In this document: in pieces, positions 1-5,352 of the stretch
Layout of the letters: every line of letters starts with the position of its first letter
How positions within the stretch are numbered: position 1 is the stretch's first letter
Position numbers and translations under genes: made by a program
NCBI GenBank assembly: GCA_016793585.1
Contig: JAEUJR010000150.1
Span: 1-6,496 of the forward strand
Direction: 5' to 3'
Length of the DNA: 6,496 bases
Source of the DNA: Archangium sp.
Lineage (GTDB): Bacteria > Myxococcota > Myxococcia > Myxococcales > Myxococcaceae
The notes under the pieces: generated by a model
What the model saw: the letters and a program-made list of their open reading frames with translations, nothing else
Database searches by the model: none
Told to the model about the DNA's origin: nothing

Positions 1-435
1 GTTCGTCGGCCCGCACGGCGTCTGGCAACGGCCCGCGATGCACTGTCGGTTTTGCGTGGTGCAGTCGGAGCACGTGCCTCCGTCGAAGCCGCACGCGTTC
101 GTCACGTTGCCCGTGCGGCAGACGCCGTTCTGACAGCAGCCGCGGCAGTTGGCGCAGGTGGCTCCGGCGTCGACCACCTGGCTCGGGTCGGCGACGCAGG
201 CGCCGTTGCTGCAGATTTCGGTCGAGCCGCACATCACGCAGGCGCCGCCGTTCGTTCCACAGCCGCGGCGGGTGAGTTCTTCGGTTGGTAACGTTGGCCT
301 CGTCGAGCACAGGCCCATCGAGTCACAGCAGCCCGAGGGGCAGGTGGTGGGTCCACACGTCGAGGTGCTGCCGCACGCGAAGCCGATGGCCGTGAACGCT
401 GCGGCAACCACGAGGACGAGAACGATGCGGGGCAT
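1..435 (-). CDS. Exported cysteine-rich repeat protein (5' part, runs off left edge)
   Basis: The reading frame is open from the ATG at 435 to the window edge, giving 145 residues without a stop; the C-terminus is missing. Residues 1-20 (MPRIVLVLVVAAAFTAIGFA) form a Sec-type signal sequence followed by Cys21. The sequence before Cys21 (G-F-A) is a poor lipobox, so lipidation is uncertain. There are 22 cysteines among 145 residues, in two similar units. Unit A is about residues 32-80 and unit B about 97-137. Both follow C-x(2-3)-CC-x(4-5)-C, a variable loop, C-G-x(5)-C-x2-C-x(5-6)-C-x4-C. Such disulfide-rich repeats are common in extracytoplasmic proteins of myxobacteria, and their function is unknown. 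The stretch between the units (around Asp83-Ala92) looks like a linker. No clear Shine-Dalgarno precedes the ATG. Function is not assigned; export and disulfide folding are inferred. Confidence 0.8.
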   Translation of the reverse strand, partial: MPRIVLVLVVAAAFTAIGFACGSTSTCGPTTCPSGCCDSMGLCSTRPTLPTEELTRRGCGTNGGACVMCGSTEICSNGACVADPSQVVDAGATCANCRGCCQNGVCRTGNVTNACGFDGGTCSDCTTQNRQCIAGRCQTPCGPTN

Positions 436-436
436 C

Positions 437-460
437 GGGGCAATGAACCCGGTTTGCCCC
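437..460. repeat. Inverted repeat at the start of the Cys-rich gene
   Basis: Perfect 7-bp arms GGGGCAA (437-443) and TTGCCCC (454-460) are separated by 10 nt. The dyad ends one base before the ATG of the minus-strand Cys-rich gene, where a ribosome binding site would be expected. It could be an operator or a start-masking hairpin; chance is also possible. Confidence 0.35.
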
Positions 461-652
461 CGGTCGTGAAGGAGAAACGCCTCAGCAGTGCGTTGTTCCA
501 GGACCCCTCACGAGGCGAAGGTGGCCGCGAGCAGGTGCAGTCCTGTTTGCGCTGCCACTCACCGAACGCAGCGGCTCGGGAACTCGAATGACATCGGCGA
601 TCTCACCGTCCACTCGCAGAATCGAATGGCAACTGCGGCACTCAAGCTCGAG

Positions 653-673
653 GCAACTGACGACTTCAGTTGC
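653..673. repeat. Perfect 8-bp inverted repeat
   Basis: GCAACTGA (653-660) and TCAGTTGC (666-673) are perfect reverse complements separated by five bases. The element GGCAACTG also occurs directly repeated at 628-635 and 652-659. There is no T-run after either side, so it is not a typical terminator. It could be a protein-binding dyad or an RNA stem; no role can be assigned. Confidence 0.45.
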
Positions 674-991
674 ATTCTCCCCTGGTCTTGCCAGCCCGAC
701 CTGAACCCAGAGCGCAAACAGGGTCGTTGTGCACGAGCACGGCGGGCGAATGATCTGACTTCGGAGCGCGCCAGCGAGATTCGCCAGTTCAGGAGGAAGC
801 AGGTTCTCGGTGCGAAGGCCTCGACTGGGCTCTAGCCGCTCGAAAGGCTGCGGGGAGGAATCAGTCGCAAGGGTGGTCCCTCGAGTCCGCTCCGGCCTTC
901 GTGCGCGAGTTTTGGGCTGAGCCTCTTGAGAGAGTGCTCGTTGCTCCAAGTACGATGCATAGATGACGTTTCCGACGCTCATCGCCACTCC

Positions 992-1008
992 TCGAGCCAA
1001 GGGCTCGA
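992..1008. repeat. Dyad upstream of the candidate small-RNA promoter
   Basis: TCGAGCC (992-998) and GGCTCGA (1002-1008) are perfect reverse complements with a 3-nt centre. The dyad ends 4 bp before a consensus TTGACA at 1013. This position would suit an operator or activator site, if the promoter is real. Confidence 0.35.
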
Positions 1009-1012
1009 TCTG

Positions 1013-1041
1013 TTGACAGGCGAGAGCGTCGGCACTACCAA
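1013..1041 (+). promoter_or_regulatory. Candidate housekeeping-type promoter
   Basis: A perfect -35 hexamer TTGACA (1013-1018) is followed after exactly 17 nt by TACCAA (1036-1041), which matches only three of six positions of TATAAT. No gene starts downstream before the plus-strand terminator at 1083-1120, so the likely product is a short RNA. The weak -10 keeps confidence modest. Confidence 0.35.
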
Positions 1042-1047
1042 GCGCGC

Positions 1048-1120
1048 CGCTTCTGGCGGGTCGATACGACGACTCGCATGTCGGGCTGGGTGAGCTGCTA
1101 CTCACCCAGCCCATTTTTCT
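1048..1120 (+). ncRNA. Candidate small RNA with two stem-loops
   Basis: This is proposed because a plus-strand intrinsic terminator needs a plus-strand transcript, and no convincing plus-strand gene lies upstream. A TTGACA-N17-TACCAA promoter would start transcription near 1048. The RNA of about 70 nt would have a first stem with arms 1056-1062 (GCGGGTC) and 1071-1077 (GACTCGC), seven pairs including one G-U, with an 8-nt loop. It would end in the 12-bp terminator stem with a U-tail. It resembles no RNA family known to me. Alternatives are that the terminator ends a longer transcript from 436-1082 or blocks antisense reading into the phosphodiesterase gene. The start position is a guess from promoter geometry. 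Confidence 0.3.
1083..1120 (+). terminator. Strong rho-independent terminator (plus strand)
   Basis: The arms GGGCTGGGTGAG (1083-1094) and CTCACCCAGCCC (1101-1112) pair perfectly over 12 bp around a 6-nt loop (CTGCTA). They are followed by ATTTTTCTT (1113-1121). The minus strand has no T-run after the stem, so the element works in the plus direction only. It cannot be the usual terminator of the minus-strand gene that ends at 1171. Confidence 0.85.
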
Positions 1121-1121
1121 T

Positions 1122-1144
1122 GTTGATCACAGATCTGGATCAAC
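1122..1144. repeat. Near-perfect GATC-rich palindrome
   Basis: GTTGATC (1122-1128) and GATCAAC (1138-1144) flank the palindrome CAGATCTG (1130-1137). Without the single A at 1129, all 22 bases would be one perfect palindrome. It lies between the plus-strand terminator and the 3' end of the minus-strand phosphodiesterase gene. No T-run follows on either strand, so a classical terminator role is not supported. Five GATC sites fall within 1125-1172. Confidence 0.5.
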
Positions 1145-1170
1145 CTGTCGCACTGATCAAGTACCCCTGA

Positions 1171-1974
1171 TCAGGCAGGTCCCAGCACGCGGCGGAGCAC
1201 GTCGGGCCGGTCGGTCATGATGCCGTCGACGCCGGCCTCGAGCAGCGCGTGCATCTGCGCTTCGTCGTCGATGGTCCACACCAGCACCGAGATGCCGTGC
1301 GTACGGGCCGTGCTGATCAGCTCGGGCGTGATGAGCGGCATGCCCTCGTACTCGGCCGGCATGTCGGCGACGTGGAAGCGCGGGTCGGGCGTGGAGCCGT
1401 CTCCACCGAGCGCGCCCAACACGAACGCCGTCAGCGCCTCGCGAGGAAAGAAATGACACGCCTCGGGCAGGGTCGTGACGAGCCGCTCGGCCACCACGTC
1501 AGACTCGCTGCCGATGCAGAGACGCTCCACCGCGCCGAGGGAGCGAACCTCGTCGGCCAGCACCTGCTCGATGCCCGGCACGTCCGGCTTCACCTCGAGG
1601 TTCACGCGCACGTTCGGCAGCGTCGTCAGCACCTCGCGCAGCGTGGGAATTCGAACGCCCTGGCCCCTCCGCGGAAACGTGAGGCCATCAGGGGAAAAGT
1701 GAAAGCCGGCGTCGAGCTGCTGCAGCTCGGCGAGCGAGTGTTGCGCGAGCGCACCTGTGCCGTTCGTACACCGCTCCAGCGTCGGGTCGTGGTGCACGAC
1801 CAGCACACCATCGCGCGTGAGGTGCACGTCGAGCTCGAGCACGTCGGTGTGAAACTCGTTCACCGCGCGGGTGAAGGCGGTGAGGGTGTTCTCGGGCTCG
1901 AGCTTCGCGCCGCCGCGGTGGCTGATGTGGGCGGGCCTGCGGAGCGTCTCGGCGTAGCGGTGCCGTCGGGTCAC
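1171..1974 (-). CDS. Glycerophosphodiester phosphodiesterase (GDPD family)
   Basis: This 267-residue protein hydrolyses glycerophosphodiesters to sn-glycerol 3-phosphate and an alcohol by family assignment. The GDPD TIM-barrel is nearly complete. The HRGG motif gives catalytic His19-Arg20, followed by EPENT at 26-30. ELDVHLTRDG supplies metal ligands Glu47 and Asp49, VVHHDPT supplies the second catalytic His62, RIPTLREVL is at 108-116, and NLEVK supplies metal ligand Glu127. The C-terminal strand VLVWTIDDE and the DGIMTDRPD motif are typical. There is no signal peptide, so it is probably cytoplasmic (UgpQ-like) rather than periplasmic (GlpQ-like). The start is GTG at 1974; no ATG precedes the HRGG motif, and GGAGAG lies about 15 nt upstream. 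The gene is divergent from the sigma-factor gene across 107 bp. Substrate preference and physiological link are not visible. Confidence 0.93.
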   Translation of the reverse strand: MTRRHRYAETLRRPAHISHRGGAKLEPENTLTAFTRAVNEFHTDVLELDVHLTRDGVLVVHHDPTLERCTNGTGALAQHSLAELQQLDAGFHFSPDGLTFPRRGQGVRIPTLREVLTTLPNVRVNLEVKPDVPGIEQVLADEVRSLGAVERLCIGSESDVVAERLVTTLPEACHFFPREALTAFVLGALGGDGSTPDPRFHVADMPAEYEGMPLITPELISTARTHGISVLVWTIDDEAQMHALLEAGVDGIMTDRPDVLRRVLGPA

Positions 1975-2036
1975 TGGCTCGGCGTAGTGCTCTCCAGCCG
2001 TCGAGTCGAGTGCTGGCGACCTCGTCGCGTGAAGCT

Positions 2037-2063
2037 GGTCACATGCACACGACCTCGGGCGTC
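2037..2063 (+). promoter_or_regulatory. Candidate ECF41-type promoter of the sigma-factor gene
   Basis: GGTCACA (2037-2043) is followed after 16 nt by CGTC (2060-2063), 18 bp before the sigma-factor ATG. From memory, the motif reported for ECF41 sigma factors is TGTCACA, about 16 nt, then CGTC, so this differs at one base. The same heptamer and tetramer precede the AhpD-like gene. Transcription would start near 2070, giving a very short leader that consists mainly of the ribosome binding site. This implies positive autoregulation. Confidence 0.6.
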
Positions 2064-2071
2064 ATGGTGTG

Positions 2072-2077
2072 AAGGAG
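2072..2077 (+). promoter_or_regulatory. Ribosome binding site of the sigma-factor gene
   Basis: AAGGAG sits 4 nt before the ATG at 2082. It fixes that start and would be almost the first sequence in the mRNA if the upstream ECF-type promoter is used. Confidence 0.7.
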
Positions 2078-2081
2078 CCTC

Positions 2082-2969
2082 ATGCGTCACGACACCTGGT
2101 TGTCCGAGCAGTTCGAAGCGAACCGCGCCCTCCTCAAGAAGGTCGCGGTGCGAATGCTGGGTTCGAGTACCGAGGCCGACGACGCGCTCCAGGAAGCATG
2201 GCTGCGCATCACCTCGGCCTCGCCCGATGGCGTCGAGAACGTGGGCGGCTGGCTGCGCACCGTGCTCGCCCGTGTCTGCCTCGACCACCTTCGCGCTCGC
2301 ACCGCGCGAAAGGAAGACAGCGTGACCGTCGAGCGACCCGCGCCCGACGACCTCGAAGCCCAGACCGTGCTGGCCGACGCTCTTGGCCCGGCGATGGGCC
2401 TGGTGCTCGAGCGCCTGCAGCCAGCGGAGCGCGTGGCCTTCGTTCTCCATGACCTCTTCGAGCTCACGTTCGACGAGATTGCTCCCATCGTCGACCGCTC
2501 GGTGGTCGCCACCCGCCAGCTCGCCAGCCGCGCGCGCCGTCGGGTGCAGGGCCAGCCGCCCGTTCCCGAGGCCGAGGTCGCGAGGCATCGCGAGCTGGTC
2601 GATGCGTTCTTCGCCGCCTCACGTGGCGGCGATTTGCAGCAGCTGCTGACGGTCATCGCGCCGGACGTGGAGCTGAAGGCAGACGCCATGGCGGTGAGCA
2701 CCGCCCGGGCGAATCAGCTCGGCGCCCTGCCGGCACCCGCGCTGCGGCGGCGCGTGGTCGGCGCGAACGAGGTGCTGCTTACGTTCAAGGGTCGCGCGAA
2801 TGGCGCTCAGGCGATGCTCATCGACGGCGAGGCTGGCGCGGCGTGGCAGGTGGGCGGTGTCACCCGCTCGGCCTTCGTGTTCACCTTCGACGGCGACCGG
2901 GTGGTGGAAATCCACGTCGTGATGGACCCCGAGACGTTGGCCCGGCTCGACGTGCGCCCGTTCAGCTGA
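2082..2969 (+). CDS. ECF RNA polymerase sigma factor with fused SnoaL-like C-terminal domain (ECF41-like)
   Basis: This 295-residue protein redirects RNA polymerase to specific promoters. Region sigma-2 spans about residues 8-75 (VAVRMLGSSTEADDALQEAW, then GGWLRTVLARVCLDHLRAR). Region sigma-4 spans about 104-155 (LQPAERVAFVLHDLFELTFD and TRQLASRARRRV). A SnoaL/NTF2-like domain spans about 168-291 (RHRELVDAFFAASRGGDLQQ and onward). In ECF41 factors this C-terminal domain replaces a separate anti-sigma factor and modulates activity. The C-terminal DPETL (282-286) matches the family NPDKL motif loosely. The WLPEP motif between sigma-2 and sigma-4 and a DGGGK motif in the fused domain are not recognisable. 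It may therefore belong to a sister group such as ECF56. It faces the AhpD-like gene convergently, 24 bp apart; ECF41 genes usually neighbour such enzymes. A GGTCACA-N16-CGTC promoter upstream suggests autoregulation. Confidence 0.9.
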   Translation: MRHDTWLSEQFEANRALLKKVAVRMLGSSTEADDALQEAWLRITSASPDGVENVGGWLRTVLARVCLDHLRARTARKEDSVTVERPAPDDLEAQTVLADALGPAMGLVLERLQPAERVAFVLHDLFELTFDEIAPIVDRSVVATRQLASRARRRVQGQPPVPEAEVARHRELVDAFFAASRGGDLQQLLTVIAPDVELKADAMAVSTARANQLGALPAPALRRRVVGANEVLLTFKGRANGAQAMLIDGEAGAAWQVGGVTRSAFVFTFDGDRVVEIHVVMDPETLARLDVRPFS

Positions 2970-2993
2970 GCCGCCTCGCTCGGGGTGCCACGC

Positions 2994-3449
2994 TCACGAC
3001 TTCCAGTCGGCCGTGAGCTGACGCGTGCTCACGTTGATGCGGTTGAACATGTTCATCACCGAGATGAACAGCACCAGCGCTGCCCGGCGACGCTCGTCGA
3101 AGTGTGCCTCGACGTTGCTCCACAGCGCGTCTGGCACCGAGTCGTAGCGCGCGCCGAGGGTGGTGATGGCTTCGGCGAGCGCGAGCCCAGTGCGCTCGAG
3201 CGGCGAGAAGCAGGTTGCCTCTCTCCACCTCGAGACCTGGCTGATCTTCTCCTGCATCTCGGGGGTGTCGCGGCCGGCTTCGATTGCATCGCCGATGCAC
3301 AGTTCGCAGGTGTTCAGCTGGCTCACCCGCAGGCCCACGAGGTCGAGCAGGCCCTTCGGCAGGCCGCTCTGAAAGATGGGGCCCACCATGGCCTGAATGG
3401 CCGGGTTCACGTCCAGCACCAGGGCGGGGTTCTTCATTCGGGAATTCAT
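2994..3449 (-). CDS. Carboxymuconolactone decarboxylase / AhpD-like protein
   Basis: This 151-residue protein has the all-helical CMD/AhpD fold by sequence. The core LRVSQLNTCELCI (40-52) carries the redox CxxC at Cys48 and Cys51. It is followed by SRWREATCFSPLERTGLALA (73-92) and MNMFNRINVSTR (132-143), both typical of small alkylhydroperoxidase-like proteins. In AhpD-type enzymes a Glu about 12 residues before the CxxC and a His four after it relay protons. Here these positions are Asp36 and Ala55, so peroxidase activity is uncertain. The ATG at 3449 is chosen over an in-frame start at 3554 because GGAG lies 8 nt upstream, the length then matches the family, and the longer form would translate through the putative promoter. 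The gene converges on the ECF sigma gene and has a matching ECF-type promoter, so it is the likely regulon target. Confidence 0.9.
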   Translation of the reverse strand: MNSRMKNPALVLDVNPAIQAMVGPIFQSGLPKGLLDLVGLRVSQLNTCELCIGDAIEAGRDTPEMQEKISQVSRWREATCFSPLERTGLALAEAITTLGARYDSVPDALWSNVEAHFDERRRAALVLFISVMNMFNRINVSTRQLTADWKS

Positions 3450-3470
3450 CGCTTCGGCTCCAGGGGTCGA

Positions 3471-3490
3471 GGCGGGCGAAAGTGCCCGCC
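3471..3490 (-). promoter_or_regulatory. 5'-leader stem-loop of the AhpD-like mRNA
   Basis: GGCGGGC (3471-3477) and GCCCGCC (3484-3490) form a perfect 7-bp GC stem with a 6-nt loop. It lies between the predicted promoter and the GGAG of the AhpD-like gene. If transcription starts 6-8 nt after CGTC, the stem is at the extreme 5' end of the mRNA, a place where stems often protect against decay. There is no T-run on either side, so it is not a terminator. Confidence 0.45.
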
Positions 3491-3498
3491 GCTCCCTT

Positions 3499-3526
3499 GA
3501 CGAATCGAGCCCTCGTCGATGTGACC
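3499..3526 (-). promoter_or_regulatory. Candidate ECF41-type promoter of the AhpD-like gene
   Basis: On the minus strand GGTCACA (3526-3520) is followed after 17 nt by CGTC (3502-3499), 49 bp before the ATG at 3449. Both boxes are identical to those upstream of the sigma-factor gene, although the spacer there is 16 nt. The repeated pair beside exactly these two genes supports a sigma factor-target relation. Confidence 0.6.
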
Positions 3527-3544
3527 GGTCGCGATTCACTGGTG

Positions 3545-3564
3545 ACGCTGGCATCGACCAGCGT
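3545..3564. repeat. Inverted repeat between the AhpD-like and CocE-type genes
   Basis: ACGCTGG (3545-3551) and CCAGCGT (3558-3564) are perfect 7-bp arms with a 6-nt centre. The dyad lies 18 bp upstream of the minus-strand GGTCACA and 6 bp before the proposed GTG of the hydrolase. It could bind a regulator of either gene or form a leader hairpin for the hydrolase. Confidence 0.4.
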
Positions 3565-3570
3565 TACTCC

Positions 3571-5352
3571 GTGCGCGTGCGCCGGGTGCTCAAGTGGAGT
3601 CTGGGTGTGGTGGCCGTGGTGGCCTTCGTCGTCGCGACCATCGCCATCTTCCGCGACGAGCTCTTCCGGCGGCAGGCGAAGCTGCCCGAGTTCACCAACG
3701 AGTTTGGCGGCAGCGAAGACGTCATGGTCGCCATGCGCGACGGCGTGAAGCTGCACACCGAGGTGTTTCGTCCAGCGGGCGTCGAGAAGGCGCCGACGAT
3801 TCTCGTGCGCAACCCGTACACGCCGCTGCGCGCGCTCGAGCGGTTCCAGTGCAAGGTGATGACGCGCTACGGGTACGCCTGCGTGCTGCAGGACGTGCGC
3901 GGCGAGATGGACAGCGAAGGCACCTGGGAGCCCATCGTGCACGAGCGCGACGACGGTCTCGACACGGTGAACTGGCTCGTGAAGCAGCCCTTCGTCGACG
4001 GCAACATCGGCATGCGCGGGCCGAGCTACCTCACGTGCACGCAGCTCACGATGGCCGACGTGCTGCCGCCCGAGGTGAAGACGCTGGTGCCGAGCGTGTT
4101 CGGCGTCGACTTCCGGCTGGCGACGTACGAGCGCGGGTTGTTGCGGCACGACCTGCTCACCGCGTGGGCGACGTTGATGCCCGAGCGGGGCATGCGGCTG
4201 ACGGCGGGCACCGACTATCTGAAGGCTGCGGCGTACCGGCCCGCCATGGAGGCTGACGAGCACTTCATGACGAAGAAGCTGCCGTGGTACCGCGACGTGC
4301 TGGCTGCTCCGGCGCCGGGCGATGCGTATTGGCAGACCGACATTCAGCGCACGTTCCGCGCGGTGCCCGAGAACACGAAGGTGCCGATGCTGCTCGTCGG
4401 AGCGTTCTTCGACCCGTTCTTCGCCGCGCAGAATGACGTGTGGAATCGCCTCGCGACGCGAGACCAGAGCGCCTTCGTCATCGGGCCGTGGAATCACCTG
4501 AACATGACGAGCGGAGACGTCTCGTACGAGGTCGACACCGGGCGCTTCGACCCGTGGCCGTTGATGCTCGAGTGGTTCGACCACACGCTGAAGGGCAAGC
4601 CGCTGACGACGCTCGAGAAGGGCAAGGTGCGCACGCTCGGGCCGGGTGACCACGCGTGGAGAACGCACGACCAGTGGCCTGATCAGTCGATCAGCGCGAC
4701 GACGTTTCATCTCGGCAACGCAGATGCCGCGCAGTCGTGTTCGGGTGGCGCGTTGGAGTCGGCTCCGACGACGTCGACACAGACGGCGTACGTGTTCGAT
4801 CCGGCTGATCCGCTCCCGTCACGCGGCGGAGCGTCGATGCTCTCGTTCGCGTTCTTCCGCAACCTCGGCATCACGCCCGGGCCGGTCGACCAGGGCGACA
4901 GCTGCGAGCGCAAAGACGTGCTGACGTTCAAGGCGGCTCCGCTGACCGAAGAGCGCCGCCTCTCGGGAGCCGCGCACCTGACGCTGAAGGTCTCGTCCAC
5001 CGCGCCCGACACCGCGTTCGTCGCGAGGCTCATCTCGGAGCAGGACGGCAAGGCGCTGTTGATTCGTGAAGCCGCCGCGACGCTCGCGTTCCCCACCGCG
5101 CAGACGATGACGGCGCAGACGTACGTGCCGGGAACGCCGACGACGGTCGAGCTCGATTTCTGGCCGATGGAGTGGACGTTGCCGAAGGGCGCACGCCTGC
5201 GGGTCGATGTCTCGTCGTCGAGCTTTCCCGTGCTGCACACGCACTCGAACCGCGCGGGGCCGTGGGCGACGCAGACCGGCGCCGACGTGGCGACGCAGAC
5301 GGTGCTGGTCGGTGAGGGCGTATCGACGCTCTCGATTCCGCTCGCGCGTTGA
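3571..5352 (+). CDS. Membrane-anchored CocE/NonD-family serine hydrolase (peptidase S15-like)
   Basis: This 593-residue alpha/beta hydrolase belongs to the group containing cocaine esterase, glutaryl-7-ACA acylase and X-Pro dipeptidyl-peptidases. The substrate cannot be deduced. An N-terminal hydrophobic segment (about residues 6-27) follows RVRR, indicating a signal anchor with a periplasmic catalytic part. The candidate catalytic triad is Ser152 in GPSYLT, Asp281 in GAFFDPF and His309 in GPWNH. Tyr83 in RNPYTPL is the expected oxyanion-hole residue. DVRGEMDSEG is also characteristic. The C-terminal part (about 373-593) is the beta-sandwich jelly-roll domain, ending with SSSFPVLHTHSN. The frame is open from an ATG at 3397, but that start lies inside the opposite AhpD-like gene. 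GTG at 3571 is preferred as it places basic residues just before the membrane segment; GTG at 3577 or 3586 are alternatives. No strong ribosome binding site is seen. The gene is divergent from the AhpD-like gene. Confidence 0.88.
   Translation: MRVRRVLKWSLGVVAVVAFVVATIAIFRDELFRRQAKLPEFTNEFGGSEDVMVAMRDGVKLHTEVFRPAGVEKAPTILVRNPYTPLRALERFQCKVMTRYGYACVLQDVRGEMDSEGTWEPIVHERDDGLDTVNWLVKQPFVDGNIGMRGPSYLTCTQLTMADVLPPEVKTLVPSVFGVDFRLATYERGLLRHDLLTAWATLMPERGMRLTAGTDYLKAAAYRPAMEADEHFMTKKLPWYRDVLAAPAPGDAYWQTDIQRTFRAVPENTKVPMLLVGAFFDPFFAAQNDVWNRLATRDQSAFVIGPWNHLNMTSGDVSYEVDTGRFDPWPLMLEWFDHTLKGKPLTTLEKGKVRTLGPGDHAWRTHDQWPDQSISATTFHLGNADAAQSCSGGALESAPTTSTQTAYVFDPADPLPSRGGASMLSFAFFRNLGITPGPVDQGDSCERKDVLTFKAAPLTEERRLSGAAHLTLKVSSTAPDTAFVARLISEQDGKALLIREAAATLAFPTAQTMTAQTYVPGTPTTVELDFWPMEWTLPKGARLRVDVSSSSFPVLHTHSNRAGPWATQTGADVATQTVLVGEGVSTLSIPLAR

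Larger units (their letters stand above)
436..1082. other. Gene-poor, less GC-rich gap without a convincing gene
   Basis: About 650 bp with no supported coding region. The longest frame is on the minus strand (1114 to 482, 210 codons), but by hand count about 80 of its 210 codons end in A or T. The first codons of the neighbouring phosphodiesterase end almost only in G/C. Its start codon also lies inside the 3' side of a strong plus-strand terminator. A plus-strand frame (488-835, GTG start, AAGGAGA at 469-475) has a similarly unbiased third position. Neither product resembles a family I recognise; the minus frame does contain a C-x2-C motif (ECRSCH). The region holds inverted repeats at 437-460, 653-673 and 992-1008. 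It may be a decayed gene, an acquired segment or a regulatory region. Confidence 0.5.

Noticed and set aside
488..835. A 115-codon plus-strand GTG frame preceded by AAGGAGA
   Set aside because: The spacing from AAGGAGA is long (12 nt), codon third positions are unbiased and no domain is recognisable. It could be an orphan gene, but the support is too weak.
482..1114. A 210-codon minus-strand frame with a C-x2-C motif
   Set aside because: Third codon positions show no strong G/C bias, the product resembles no family I know, and its start codon lies in the stem of a strong plus-strand terminator. It is described only as part of the gap.
1994..2016. Inverted repeat CCAGC / GCTGG between the phosphodiesterase and sigma genes
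   Set aside because: The arms are only 5 bp with a 13-nt loop, which is expected often by chance at this base composition.
1249..2325. A 358-codon open frame on the plus strand
   Set aside because: It is antisense to the phosphodiesterase and then out of frame within the sigma-factor gene, both of which are clearly supported. It shows no domain.
3450..3554. A longer N-terminus for the AhpD-like protein
   Set aside because: The extension would be translated from sequence carrying the predicted promoter and leader stem, has no family match, and the ATG at 3449 has a proper GGAG.
3397..3570. A longer N-terminus for the CocE-type hydrolase
   Set aside because: It would overlap the coding part of the opposite AhpD-like gene, and its residues look like antisense translation. 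The membrane anchor fits a start at 3571 or just after.
2962..4710. A 582-codon open frame on the minus strand
   Set aside because: It is antisense to most of the CocE-type hydrolase and crosses the AhpD-like gene. Its product is low-complexity Arg/His/Ala-rich, typical of antisense frames in high-GC DNA.
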